Assembly: GCA_946480915.1 (NCBI GenBank)
Contig: CAMLLO010000060.1
Span: 1 to 17,792 of the forward strand
Origin: an uncultured Sphingobacteriaceae bacterium
Lineage (GTDB): Bacteria > Bacteroidota > Bacteroidia > Sphingobacteriales > Sphingobacteriaceae
DNA: 17,792 bases
Reading direction: 5' to 3'
The position numbers and the translations under genes were made by a program. The notes beneath the pieces were generated by a model. That model made no database searches, had not been told where the DNA came from, and saw nothing but the letters and a program-made list of their open reading frames with translations. Shown piece after piece: positions 1 to 6,918 of the stretch (positions are counted from its first letter, which is position 1; the number at the start of each line of letters is the position of its first letter).

Positions 1-95
1 TCGCAGGTTGCGGCTATGCCAAAAGGACTAGGCCACGCCGCGGCTATGAGCGGCAAAGATAATCGTGATCACAACTCAGCAATCATCTAACTCGC

Positions 96-103
96 TATAT
101 TTG
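96..103 (+). promoter_or_regulatory. Possible -7 promoter element for hrpB
   Basis: TATATTTG matches the Bacteroidota -7 consensus TAnnTTTG and lies about 10 bases before the HrpB ATG, so the transcript would have a very short 5' leader. I see no convincing -33 TTG partner at the usual spacing, which keeps confidence low. Confidence 0.35.
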
Positions 104-113
104 CCCCAATATC

Positions 114-2600
114 ATGAACTTCAACCCCTACACTCACAACCTCCCCGTCACCGATATCATCCCAACCGTTCAGCGCAAGCTGACCGATCATAATACCCTT
201 ATCATCACCGCCCCTCCAGGTGCCGGAAAAAGCACAATCCTCCCATTAGCATTAATGCAAGAACCCTGGCTAGCCAACAAAAAAATCATCCTCCTCGAAC
301 CCCGCCGCCTCGCCGCCTCCACCATCGCTCACCGCATGGCCGATCTCCTAAACGAGCAAGCCGGCCAAACCGTCGGCTACCGCATCCGCTTCGAGAATAA
401 AATATCAAAAAACACCAAAATAGAAGTCGTAACCGAAGGTATCCTTACCCGCATGCTCCACAGCGACAACGCATTAGAAGACGTCGCCCTCATCATCTTC
501 GACGAGTTTCACGAACGCAGCATCCACGCCGACATCGCCCTGGCGCTTAGTCGCGAGGTACAGGAAGTGCTCCGGCCCGATCTCCGCATTTTAATCATGT
601 CCGCCACGCTGGATGTGCCGCAATTAGCCGAAATGCTGCAAGCGCCTGTAGTCGAAAGCAAAGGAAAGATGTATCCCGTGGAGGTAATTTACACCGGCGA
701 GCAGCACATCGAGCACCTGCCCGACCTTTGCAGCAAAACCGTGGCTCGGGCTATGAAAGAGCAGGAGGGAGACTGCCTCGTATTTCTTCCAGGCCAGGGC
801 GAGATCCGCAAAACCGCCGAAATACTCAAGCGCAGCCTAAGCAGTTTCGCCATACACCCGCTGTACGGACAACTCACCCACGCCGAACAACAAGCCGCTC
901 TCATGCCCGACCCGCATGGCCGCCGCAAAATCGTCCTCGCCACCTCCATTGCCGAAACCAGCTTAACCATCGAAGGCATCCGCATCGTAGTCGACAGCGG
1001 CTACACCCGCAAATCCGCCTTCGATCCCCGCACCGGCCTCTCCGGACTCAAAACTGTGCAGGTCTCCATCGACTCCGCCGATCAGCGCGCAGGCCGTGCC
1101 GGCCGCCTCAGCTCCGGAAGCTGCTACCGCATGTGGTCCGCCGCCACCCAGCAGCGCCTGGCACCATATCGTACCCCCGAGATCCTCGACAGCGACCTTA
1201 CACCATTGGTGCTCGACCTCCTCGAATGGGGCATCCACGATCCAAACACGCTCTGCTGGCTCAATAATCCGCCGGCCACAGCGCTCAACAGCGCCAAAGA
1301 ATTGCTCGCTGCCCTTGGTGCCATCCAGGGCGACAAAATTACCGAACACGGCAAACAAATCCATCGCCTGCCGCTGCACCCGCGGTTGGCCAATATGCTC
1401 ATCACCGCGCAGGAGCTCAATAAGCTGCCCCTCGCCACCGACATCGCCGCTCTGCTCGAAGAACGCGATCCGCTCGACCGTACCCTCTTTGGTGCCGACC
1501 TCAACCACCGCATCGAAAGCCTCCGCCGCTACCGCGCAGAACAGCGCCGCGACCGCCAATACGAAAAGATCGAGAAAACCGCCGCCGCCTACCGCAAGCT
1601 CTTCCACATCCAAGCCGACAATTCCGCCGCCGATGCCTACCACGCCGGGCTCCTGCTCGCCTACGCCTATCCCGAGCGCATCGCCTCCGTAAAAGACGCC
1701 AAAAACGGCCTCTTTCAGCTTGCAAACGGCCAAACCGCCACCATCAACCGCGACGACGATCTCGCACACGAGCCCTGGCTCTCCATCGCCCAGCTCGACG
1801 CCCAGAAAGGGCAGGGCAAAATCTTCATCGCCGCCCCCCTCAACCCTAAAGACCTCACACACCTCGCCAAAGAAACCGAGAACATCCGCTGGGACAGTCG
1901 CAAACAACAGCTCCTCGCCTCCGCCGACCTCCGCATCGGGAGCATCGTGCTGCAATCCCGTCAACTCGCAGCGCCCGACAAACAAAAGCTCGAAGAGGTC
2001 CTCACCAGCACGATCAAAGCCGAGGGCCAGCACCTGCTCGATTTCAACCCCGACGTACAAACCTGGCAGAACCGCGTACTCAGCCTCCTCCGCTGGAACC
2101 CCGAACAATCCTGGCCCGACGTCAGCACCGAGGCCCTGCTCGCCAGCAACAATACCTGGCTGGGCCCGTACTACGACCAGCTCCGCAAAGCAGACGACTT
2201 CAAAAAAATTAACCTCAGTCACATACTGCAGCATTCCCTCACATACGAACAACAGCAGCAGCTCAACCAGCTCGCCCCGGCCGCCATCACCGTACCCAGC
2301 GGCTCCAGCATCCCGCTCAACTATTCCCCCTACGGCGAAAGCCCCATACTGGCCGTCCGTTTGCAAGAACTATTCGGCATGCTCGATACACCCAGCATCA
2401 ACAGCGGAACACAAACCGTAGTCATCCACCTGCTCTCACCCGGCTACAAACCCGTGCAAGTCACCACCGACCTTCGCAGCTTCTGGCAAAACACCTATTT
2501 CGAAGTCCGCAAAGAACTCAAACGCCGATACCCCAAACATTCATGGCCCGAAAACCCGCTCGAAGCAGAGGCGGTAAGAGGGGTGAAGAGGAAGGGTTAG
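114..2600 (+). CDS. hrpB: ATP-dependent helicase HrpB (DEAH/RHA family)
   Basis: An 828-residue DEAH-type helicase, close to the usual ~810-850 residues of HrpB. Visible motifs are Walker A GAGKST (residues 36-41), the DEFHE form of the DExH box (D130-E131-F132-H133), the SAT motif (163-165) in MSATLD, and DQRAGRAGR (motif VI, near residues 323-331). These are followed by the helicase-associated region and a C-terminal HrpB-type domain containing the PYGESP and WPENP segments. Family members are cytoplasmic NTP-dependent helicases; the physiological RNA or nucleic-acid substrate of bacterial HrpB is poorly defined. The ATG at 114 gives an N-terminus leading straight into the helicase core (NLPVTDIIPTV). 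Third codon positions are strongly C-biased (many gcc, ccc, ctc, cgc codons), unlike the AT-rich genes downstream, and this bias creates long spurious antisense reading frames. No co-transcribed partner is evident. Confidence 0.95.
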   Translation: MNFNPYTHNLPVTDIIPTVQRKLTDHNTLIITAPPGAGKSTILPLALMQEPWLANKKIILLEPRRLAASTIAHRMADLLNEQAGQTVGYRIRFENKISKNTKIEVVTEGILTRMLHSDNALEDVALIIFDEFHERSIHADIALALSREVQEVLRPDLRILIMSATLDVPQLAEMLQAPVVESKGKMYPVEVIYTGEQHIEHLPDLCSKTVARAMKEQEGDCLVFLPGQGEIRKTAEILKRSLSSFAIHPLYGQLTHAEQQAALMPDPHGRRKIVLATSIAETSLTIEGIRIVVDSGYTRKSAFDPRTGLSGLKTVQVSIDSADQRAGRAGRLSSGSCYRMWSAATQQRLAPYRTPEILDSDLTPLVLDLLEWGIHDPNTLCWLNNPPATALNSAKELLAALGAIQGDKITEHGKQIHRLPLHPRLANMLITAQELNKLPLATDIAALLEERDPLDRTLFGADLNHRIESLRRYRAEQRRDRQYEKIEKTAAAYRKLFHIQADNSAADAYHAGLLLAYAYPERIASVKDAKNGLFQLANGQTATINRDDDLAHEPWLSIAQLDAQKGQGKIFIAAPLNPKDLTHLAKETENIRWDSRKQQLLASADLRIGSIVLQSRQLAAPDKQKLEEVLTSTIKAEGQHLLDFNPDVQTWQNRVLSLLRWNPEQSWPDVSTEALLASNNTWLGPYYDQLRKADDFKKINLSHILQHSLTYEQQQQLNQLAPAAITVPSGSSIPLNYSPYGESPILAVRLQELFGMLDTPSINSGTQTVVIHLLSPGYKPVQVTTDLRSFWQNTYFEVRKELKRRYPKHSWPENPLEAEAVRGVKRKG

Positions 2601-2793
2601 GTTTGTTGAAGGTTTTAGAAAACGAACGGAACGCCTTCGTAGGTGCTGGGGCTCTGCTTTACGTTCATACGCCTGCAGGCATTGGGCGCGAAGGCCGGTA
2701 TCCACTGTAATCAGGTTTAAATATCAAGAGATGTGCATTCTTTGAAGTTACTGCTCTATAAAGGTGTTGCTCTTTTTAAGTTGTTGGTTTTGA

Positions 2794-2823
2794 TTATCAA
2801 CATTTTGCAAATTGTGTTGATAA
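2794..2823. promoter_or_regulatory. 9-12-9 inverted repeat, operator-like
   Basis: TTATCAACA and its exact reverse complement TGTTGATAA flank a 12-base spacer, centred about 113 bases before the cyclase ATG. The perfect 9-bp arms and the 21-bp centre-to-centre distance (two helical turns) suit a dimeric repressor. The assignment as an operator for the defence cluster is inference; no regulator gene lies next to it. Confidence 0.4.
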
Positions 2824-2828
2824 ATATA

Positions 2829-2845
2829 TTAGCATTTTTTGCTAA
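2829..2845. repeat. Short AT-rich palindrome upstream of cyclase
   Basis: TTAGCA and TGCTAA form a perfect 6-bp inverted repeat with a 5-base T spacer, directly after the 9-12-9 repeat. It could be part of a promoter/operator region. The stem is too AT-rich to be a good terminator. Confidence 0.3.
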
Positions 2846-2921
2846 ATACTTTAGATATTTGATGTGATGAGTTTAGCCATAGTTATCGGCTGGCTGTTTT
2901 TAATTTACTAAAACTAACGAT

Positions 2922-3974
2922 ATGGCGAAGAAAGTTTATCAAGCTTATTTAAACCAAATTCGAAGCGCAATTAATGAGCCGAATTTACTAAGCAATAAAG
3001 TTGCGAATTTTACTTCTGAAAGTCGTAATTACGGCACTAAACTTTCACTTGAGGATGTGAACGATCTCTCTGCTGAAATGGGCTTGTCGTCTTTAAAGCG
3101 GTTACTTGGAAAAGATCATCCCATCTATGTTAGCTCAGGAGATCATCCAGATTTTGCTTATTTAAGAAATAGTCAAGATGTGAGAGAGAAGCACTATATA
3201 GTTTCAGTATTTATCGACATCAAAAACTCAACACATTTCTTTAGAAAGTACAATCACGATCAGATTGCTTTGATTATCCAGACTATACAGGGTGCCGCAA
3301 TTCACACATGTTCACTCTTTAATGGACATATTCAAAGACAACAATATGATGGGTTGTTCTTGTATTTTGGGGGTAAAAATAAGACCCGTGAACAAGCAAT
3401 CGATGATGCGCTTAAAGCCGTAAGCTTTTTTACATACTTTATGAAGTATGAACTTCCAGAAATCTTCGACGCCAACGAATTAGATACTGTTTATACTCGT
3501 GCTGGAATTGACTTTGGAGATGATGATGAAGTATCTTGGTATATTTTTGGAGTAAATGGATGTTCGGAACTTACAACTGTTAGCTTACACACTAGTCTTG
3601 CTCCCAAGATGCAGGCGTATGCTGGTCATAATGGAATTATGATCGGTCACAACTTAATCAAAAAGGTATCCACTATTCAAAAGTATTCCACAGTACGTTT
3701 TCATGAAAAGGAACCTGTTCCCCTCATTTTTGAACGACCCGACTATCGACAATATCAGTTTAATTGGCAAGAATTTTTAGTAGATAGTTATCCTTTTATT
3801 ACGTGGGATGGAAGTAATATCGAGATTAACTACGATTATAATCCTGAAACAAACTCGTTTTATCAAAAAGTCGAAATGCTCAAAGATAATAGAGCTGCAA
3901 TAACAACTAGTGGGATAATGGGGGATGTCGGTCACAGTATATCACCAACTAAGTTCTATGGCTATGATTTTTGA
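2922..3974 (+). CDS. Class III nucleotide cyclase, Pycsar cyclase (PycC-like)
   Basis: A 350-residue soluble protein with a single class III nucleotidyl cyclase domain at about residues 90-270. The first metal-binding Asp is in VSVFIDIKNSTHFF (D99), the second in QRQQYDGLFLYFGG (D143), and the typical R-x-G-I-D-F-G strand follows at 193-199, then ELTTVSLHTSLAPKMQAYA, which corresponds to the conserved G..VN.A..L region of adenylyl/guanylyl cyclases. There are no receptor, HAMP or transmembrane segments. Stand-alone cyclases of this type paired with a small membrane protein are the signature of Pycsar, in which infection triggers cCMP or cUMP synthesis. Which nucleotide is made cannot be read from the motifs with confidence. 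The ~80-residue C-terminal extension ends in SPTKFYGYDF and may be flexible. The next gene overlaps the 3' end. The gene is AT-rich compared with hrpB. Calling it a cyclase is safe; calling it Pycsar rests on the neighbours. Confidence 0.85.
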   Translation: MAKKVYQAYLNQIRSAINEPNLLSNKVANFTSESRNYGTKLSLEDVNDLSAEMGLSSLKRLLGKDHPIYVSSGDHPDFAYLRNSQDVREKHYIVSVFIDIKNSTHFFRKYNHDQIALIIQTIQGAAIHTCSLFNGHIQRQQYDGLFLYFGGKNKTREQAIDDALKAVSFFTYFMKYELPEIFDANELDTVYTRAGIDFGDDDEVSWYIFGVNGCSELTTVSLHTSLAPKMQAYAGHNGIMIGHNLIKKVSTIQKYSTVRFHEKEPVPLIFERPDYRQYQFNWQEFLVDSYPFITWDGSNIEINYDYNPETNSFYQKVEMLKDNRAAITTSGIMGDVGHSISPTKFYGYDF

Positions 3975-4440
3975 TCAAAAAAACAAGGAGCTAACTCGAG
4001 AAATAGATAGATTTATTCATGTGAACTCCATATCAGACTTAAATTTTATCAATGTGTCGAACTTCAAGGATAGGATAATCTTGAATTACGTTGTTAAAGA
4101 CGATGACTTGGAATTCGAATATAAATTTGAAGTAACAAGCTATCTAATAAATGATCGGGAAGAAATTCAATATCAAACACCAGTTTTGAAACTCCTTTCG
4201 CCCAGCGTGAAAGTGAATTTAGATATTCACATGTTAATGAACGGGATAATTTGTTTCACTTTCCCAGGGGATATTCGATATAACCAAGGATTAACCTGTG
4301 GGTATGCAGTTGAACAATCTTTTAAGTGGGCTTTTGGATATGAGTTTTATCTAAAAAAGCATTATTGGCCGTTCCCTGAGATGCCTCATGGGATATACCC
4401 AATACATTGGGGATTTAGTAGGCCACAAATGGCCGCATAA
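3958..4440 (+). CDS. E2-like (ubiquitin-conjugating-type) CBASS/Pycsar accessory protein
   Basis: A 160-residue protein whose C-terminal half resembles the bacterial E2-like enzymes of type II-short CBASS. It has H91, then NGIICFTFPGD with candidate catalytic Cys99 (residues 95-105), an aromatic helix segment around W124 with YEF at 128-130, W137, and PFPEMPHG ending in H144. This matches the family pattern as I remember it (h-G-x-(L/I)-C-L-x-x-P-x-D ... W-x-x-x-YE ... W ... E-x-x-H). In CBASS, E2-like enzymes covalently attach the CD-NTase C-terminus to other molecules and so prime signalling; here the partner would be the cyclase encoded just before it. The start at ATG 3958 overlaps the cyclase by 17 bases; ATG 3964 (11-base overlap) or ATG 3925 are alternatives. 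No E1-like or JAB deconjugase gene is present. The homology call is from motifs only. Confidence 0.7.
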   Translation: MAMIFDQKNKELTREIDRFIHVNSISDLNFINVSNFKDRIILNYVVKDDDLEFEYKFEVTSYLINDREEIQYQTPVLKLLSPSVKVNLDIHMLMNGIICFTFPGDIRYNQGLTCGYAVEQSFKWAFGYEFYLKKHYWPFPEMPHGIYPIHWGFSRPQMAA

Positions 4441-4451
4441 ATAATTTTAGT

Positions 4452-4949
4452 ATGGAAGAAATGGAAAAAAACAAGCGGCCTAGTATTCCACTTGGTTTTG
4501 GAAAGGACGTAAATGATTATTTGAACCATTATGTTACTGTAGCTGATGCAAAAGCTGCGGCGATTTTGGCATCAAATTTTATCGTCCTTGGCGGACTTTC
4601 AACTATGGAAGTCGATGCATGCAATTTTGCCCTCATTTTTTTGTTGTCAGGTGTTTTTTCGATATTTTCCATCTTCTACTCTTTAAAATCTCTGTATCCT
4701 CGCTTAACAAATGCAGGTAAAGGTCTGATATTTTGGGAAAGCATCAGAAGTCACAAATCGTTAGATAGTTACTTAGAAGAATTGGGGAAATTAGACAATG
4801 CGAAGAAAGAGATTGAATACGGAAAACAAAATTGGCACATCAGTAATGTTTTATCAGCAAAAAACAATAACGTGAGATTGTCATTATTGACATTCGGAGC
4901 CTCTTTGATTTTTCTTATCATTGAATATGTCTTAGTGAAGTTTTCCTAG
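4452..4949 (+). CDS. Pycsar membrane effector, PycTM-like (DUF5706-type)
   Basis: A 165-residue integral membrane protein with predicted helices at about residues 36-50, 57-78 and 143-163. The segment DYLNHYVTVADAKAAAILAS (22-41) matches the DUF5706 hallmark, an ADAKA motif leading into the first membrane helix. The cytoplasmic loop with GLIFWESIRSHKSLDSYLEE (91-110) and the IEYGKQNWHISNVLSAKNNN stretch (121-140) before the last helix also fit that family. Family members sense the cyclic nucleotide made by the partner cyclase and are thought to disrupt the inner membrane, causing abortive infection. The start is ATG 4452, with ATG 4461 as an alternative. The gene follows the E2-like gene by 11 bases and so is almost certainly in the same transcript. 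Confidence 0.82.
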   Translation: MEEMEKNKRPSIPLGFGKDVNDYLNHYVTVADAKAAAILASNFIVLGGLSTMEVDACNFALIFLLSGVFSIFSIFYSLKSLYPRLTNAGKGLIFWESIRSHKSLDSYLEELGKLDNAKKEIEYGKQNWHISNVLSAKNNNVRLSLLTFGASLIFLIIEYVLVKFS

Positions 4950-4994
4950 TAGTTGTCTTGGGAAAAGCCACTAACTATTACCATTTATCATCGG

Positions 4995-5813
4995 ATGGCC
5001 GAAAATTATTTAAAAACATACATTGAATCGTTATTTGCTGAAATTACATTCTTGAATGCAAATCTCAATGTGCTAGACACCTTTGTTGAAGAAAGGGGGA
5101 AGGAGCTACATCGTAATTTTCCTTTTACAGATTATCAGCTTTATTCCATGGGCTCTACCTACAGGGATTTGACTCAATTAGAAGGTGGCAATAATTTATA
5201 TCTCACTAATGTTCATTATCGGCTAGCTACTTCGAATCTAAACGGCGAAATAGAAAGGCTAAAAAGTTATACAAGTTGTCTCACAATAACTCACTCTTTT
5301 GAGGTATTTGAATCGTTCTTAAAAAACGTTTTATCAATATTAATTCAAAATAATCAGTCACTTGTGAGTGACTTGAAATTAGAATGTGAAGCAGATTTTG
5401 ATGCAATAAGACGCAACTTGTTTAGAATTCAGGGTGAAAGCAATAAAGGATTTATTAAGGTGCTACGAAAGATATCTCCTTTTTTTAAGGCACATGAACA
5501 AAACAACATATGGCAGCGGAATATGAGCCATTGGTTCGAAATAATTGCAAAAGTTAGAAATTTAGTGGTGCATTCCAGATTGATTCTGAACCAAGAATTC
5601 AAGGAGTATATCTTAGAGACACATAGGTTGAAGCTTTTCAGGTTGCACTTTACTATATCAGAAGAGAATGGGTTAACAAAGTTGGCCTTAACCCCATATC
5701 AAGCGAATGCGATAATTGATCACCTCTATGAATATGCTCATCTAATCTACAAATCTTTGTCCATCGATTTTGGACTGGACTTGGATAGTAATTTCAACCA
5801 TCTAGAACTTTAA
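4995..5813 (+). CDS. HEPN-motif protein, possible RNase effector of the Pycsar-like cluster
   Basis: A 272-residue, helix-rich soluble protein from ATG 4995. A TTG at 4953 would add 14 residues and leave only 3 bases after the membrane effector gene. The segment FEIIAKVRNLVVHSRLI (181-197) carries R188-N189-x3-H193, the R-N-x-x-x-H signature of HEPN ribonucleases. It is preceded by a helix typical of HEPN proteins (LTITHSFEVFESFLKNVLSIL, 96-116). HEPN domains with this motif are metal-independent RNases in many defence systems (toxins, CRISPR effectors, Abi proteins), though some are non-catalytic adaptors. It resembles the stand-alone HEPN proteins found near restriction and defence genes. 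It sits on the same strand and shares the AT-rich composition of the three genes before it, so it may be co-expressed. Its membership in the system is inferred from position only. Confidence 0.55.
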   Translation: MAENYLKTYIESLFAEITFLNANLNVLDTFVEERGKELHRNFPFTDYQLYSMGSTYRDLTQLEGGNNLYLTNVHYRLATSNLNGEIERLKSYTSCLTITHSFEVFESFLKNVLSILIQNNQSLVSDLKLECEADFDAIRRNLFRIQGESNKGFIKVLRKISPFFKAHEQNNIWQRNMSHWFEIIAKVRNLVVHSRLILNQEFKEYILETHRLKLFRLHFTISEENGLTKLALTPYQANAIIDHLYEYAHLIYKSLSIDFGLDLDSNFNHLEL

Positions 5814-5844
5814 TCTAGTCCTTAGTCGATGCTGCGAAGGCCCC

Positions 5845-5907
5845 AGCTACCGCGAGCATAAGCGTTTTGCATAAGGCGCGAGCTGGTTCGAGCTTGCAGC
5901 TCGGACC
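5845..5907. repeat. REP-like palindromic repeat upstream of dead RAYT copy
   Basis: It contains GCTACCGCGAGCATAAG followed by a 23-base hairpin (5885-5907, arms GGTTCGAGC and GCTCGGACC with one mismatch). The same sequence, with the same ~45-base leader down to the ATG, occurs upstream of the RAYT at 8833. It is therefore the cognate REP of that RAYT lineage. Confidence 0.7.
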
Positions 5908-5951
5908 TTTTATATAAACGATAATTCCTTATCTTGGATCTTTATCTACAG

Positions 5952-6137
5952 ATGAGTCGTAATTATAAATTCTACAACAAAGAAGGCCTATATTTCGTCA
6001 GCTTTGCCACCATTAACTGGATTGATGTTTTCGTCCGCGATGAATAATTTATTGCCTTAGTCGGCAGCCTGGCCTGGTGTCGTAAAGAAAAAGGGATGGA
6101 AATATACTCCTGGTGCATAATGCCGAGCCATGTACCC
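5952..6137 (+). pseudogene. Truncated RAYT (REP-associated transposase) remnant
   Basis: The first ~62 codons match the intact RAYT at 8833 almost residue for residue (MSRNYKFYNKEGLYFVSFAT..., then SWCIMPSHV). A nonsense change turns the Tyr32 codon TAC into TAA at 6045-6047. The match ends shortly after MPSHV, before the second His of the HxH motif, where a ~160-bp repeat element begins at 6141. The remainder of the gene is missing. It is a dead duplicate that was probably broken by the repeat insertion or by later recombination. Confidence 0.8.
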
Positions 6138-6140
6138 TTA

Positions 6141-6303
6141 CTGGCTTAAGTTTCAGCTGCTGCCTGAGCTTGGGTAACTTAAGCTTTGCCAATAAAAGGA
6201 AGTTTGTAACTTCCGTCTACAATGTCCTTCGAAGCTACAAGCTTCTTTCTATAATAGGCATTAAGCTAGGCTTCTGCACAGTCTTCGCGTAAGCTTAAGC
6301 CAG
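6141..6303. repeat. ~160-bp MITE-like element, copy A (full length)
   Basis: It runs from CTGGCTTAAG to CTTAAGCCAG, so the ends are perfect 10-bp inverted repeats. Inside are two hairpins: GGAAGTTTGTAACTTCC and GAAGCTACAAGCTTC. The shared landmarks of the family are TAAGCTTTGCCAATAAAAGG, an ATGTC just before the second hairpin, and TATAATAGGCATTAAGC. There is no coding capacity. Further copies, whole or partial, are at 8653, 9446, 10981, 11382, 12590 and 13856. Confidence 0.8.
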
Positions 6304-6310
6304 AGAAAAT

Positions 6311-6352
6311 AAATAGGCTTTGCCAATAAAAGAATTTTGTAAATTCGTCTAC
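6311..6352. repeat. Left-half repeat fragment preceding RAYT copy 2
   Basis: GGCTTTGCCAATAAAAG, then the hairpin GAATTTTGTAAATTC (6332-6346) and CGTCTACC. This is the left half of the ~160-bp element, ending 17 bases before the RAYT start at 6369. It is probably the 5' REP of that transposase, and links the element family to this RAYT. Confidence 0.65.
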
Positions 6353-6368
6353 CAAACCATCATCAACC

Positions 6369-6917
6369 TTGTCATCCAAATACAAAATCTCCGATCACCA
6401 CGATGTTCATTTCATCAGCTTTGCCGTAGTCCAATGGGTAGATGCATTAAGCAGGCCAGCGTATAAAGATATTCTAATTGATTCTTTGAGATTCTGTCAG
6501 CAAAAGAAAGGTCTAAAGCTATATGCATACGTCATCATGAGCAACCACGTTCATCTCATTGCATCTGCCAAAGAAGGATTCAATTTATCCGACATTCTTC
6601 GAGATTTGAAACGACATACCAGCAAAGCACTACTAGAAGCAATTCAAAATAATCCAACAGAAAGTCGTCGTGAATGGATGTTGTGGATATTCAAATCAGC
6701 CGGCAGGGGCAATACTAATAATAAAGATTATCAATTCTGGCAGCAGGATAACCGCCCAATTCAACTAAGCAGTCCGGAAATGGTAGAGCAACGTTTAGAG
6801 TACATTCATCAGAATCCAGTTCAAGAGCAGCTTGTAGCTGAAGCACATTATTATATTTATAGCAGCGCTTTGGATTATTCAGGAGGGAAGGGGCTGTTGG
6901 AGATTGAGTTTCTCTAA
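6369..6917 (+). CDS. RAYT, REP-associated tyrosine transposase (IS200/Y1 superfamily)
   Basis: A 182-residue protein of the Y1_Tnp / RAYT type. Its HUH motif is H60-V-H62 in VIMSNHVHLIA. The family also conserves ESRREWMLW, YQFWQQDNRPIQL, the YIHQNPV segment and a C-terminal SSALDYSGGKGLLEIEFL. These single-copy-type transposases cut and process REP palindromes. I leave the catalytic Tyr open: TYTSK in the other intact copy is RHTSK here, whereas the Tyr of YIHxNPV is conserved. Translation must begin at TTG 6369, because the position that is ATG in the other two copies is TTG here. No in-frame stop interrupts it. It differs clearly from the copy at 8833, so the window holds two RAYT lineages, each with its own palindromes. 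Confidence 0.85.
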   Translation: MSSKYKISDHHDVHFISFAVVQWVDALSRPAYKDILIDSLRFCQQKKGLKLYAYVIMSNHVHLIASAKEGFNLSDILRDLKRHTSKALLEAIQNNPTESRREWMLWIFKSAGRGNTNNKDYQFWQQDNRPIQLSSPEMVEQRLEYIHQNPVQEQLVAEAHYYIYSSALDYSGGKGLLEIEFL

Positions 6918-6918
6918 G

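Larger units (their letters stand above)
2601..2921. other. Intergenic region between hrpB and the Pycsar-like cluster
   Basis: No gene is supported here. The first ~105 bases are GC-rich, with a 7-bp inverted repeat (GCCTTCG at 2633, CGAAGGC at 2689) and a palindrome GCCTGCAGGC (2671-2680). From about 2706 the sequence turns abruptly AT-rich and holds two palindromes, listed separately, before the cyclase start. I find no exact TAnnTTTG motif; GATATTTG near 2856 is the closest. The change in composition probably marks the edge of the acquired cluster. Confidence 0.5.

Noticed and set aside
963..2366. 467-codon open frame on the minus strand inside hrpB, and several other long frames overlapping hrpB
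   Set aside because: They mirror the strong C/G third-position bias of hrpB. The products are low-complexity (Gly/Val/Glu or Pro/Ser/Arg-rich) with no recognisable domain.
4953..4994. TTG start giving a 286-residue HEPN-like protein
   Set aside because: An ATG at 4995 starts the clearly charged, protein-like N-terminus. The extra 14 residues look like read-in sequence, though the 3-base spacing keeps it possible.
2922..5813. CBASS or CRISPR type III interpretation of the cluster
   Set aside because: There is no CD-NTase (GS...DxD) or Cas10, and the synthase is a class III cyclase, so Pycsar fits better despite the E2-like gene.
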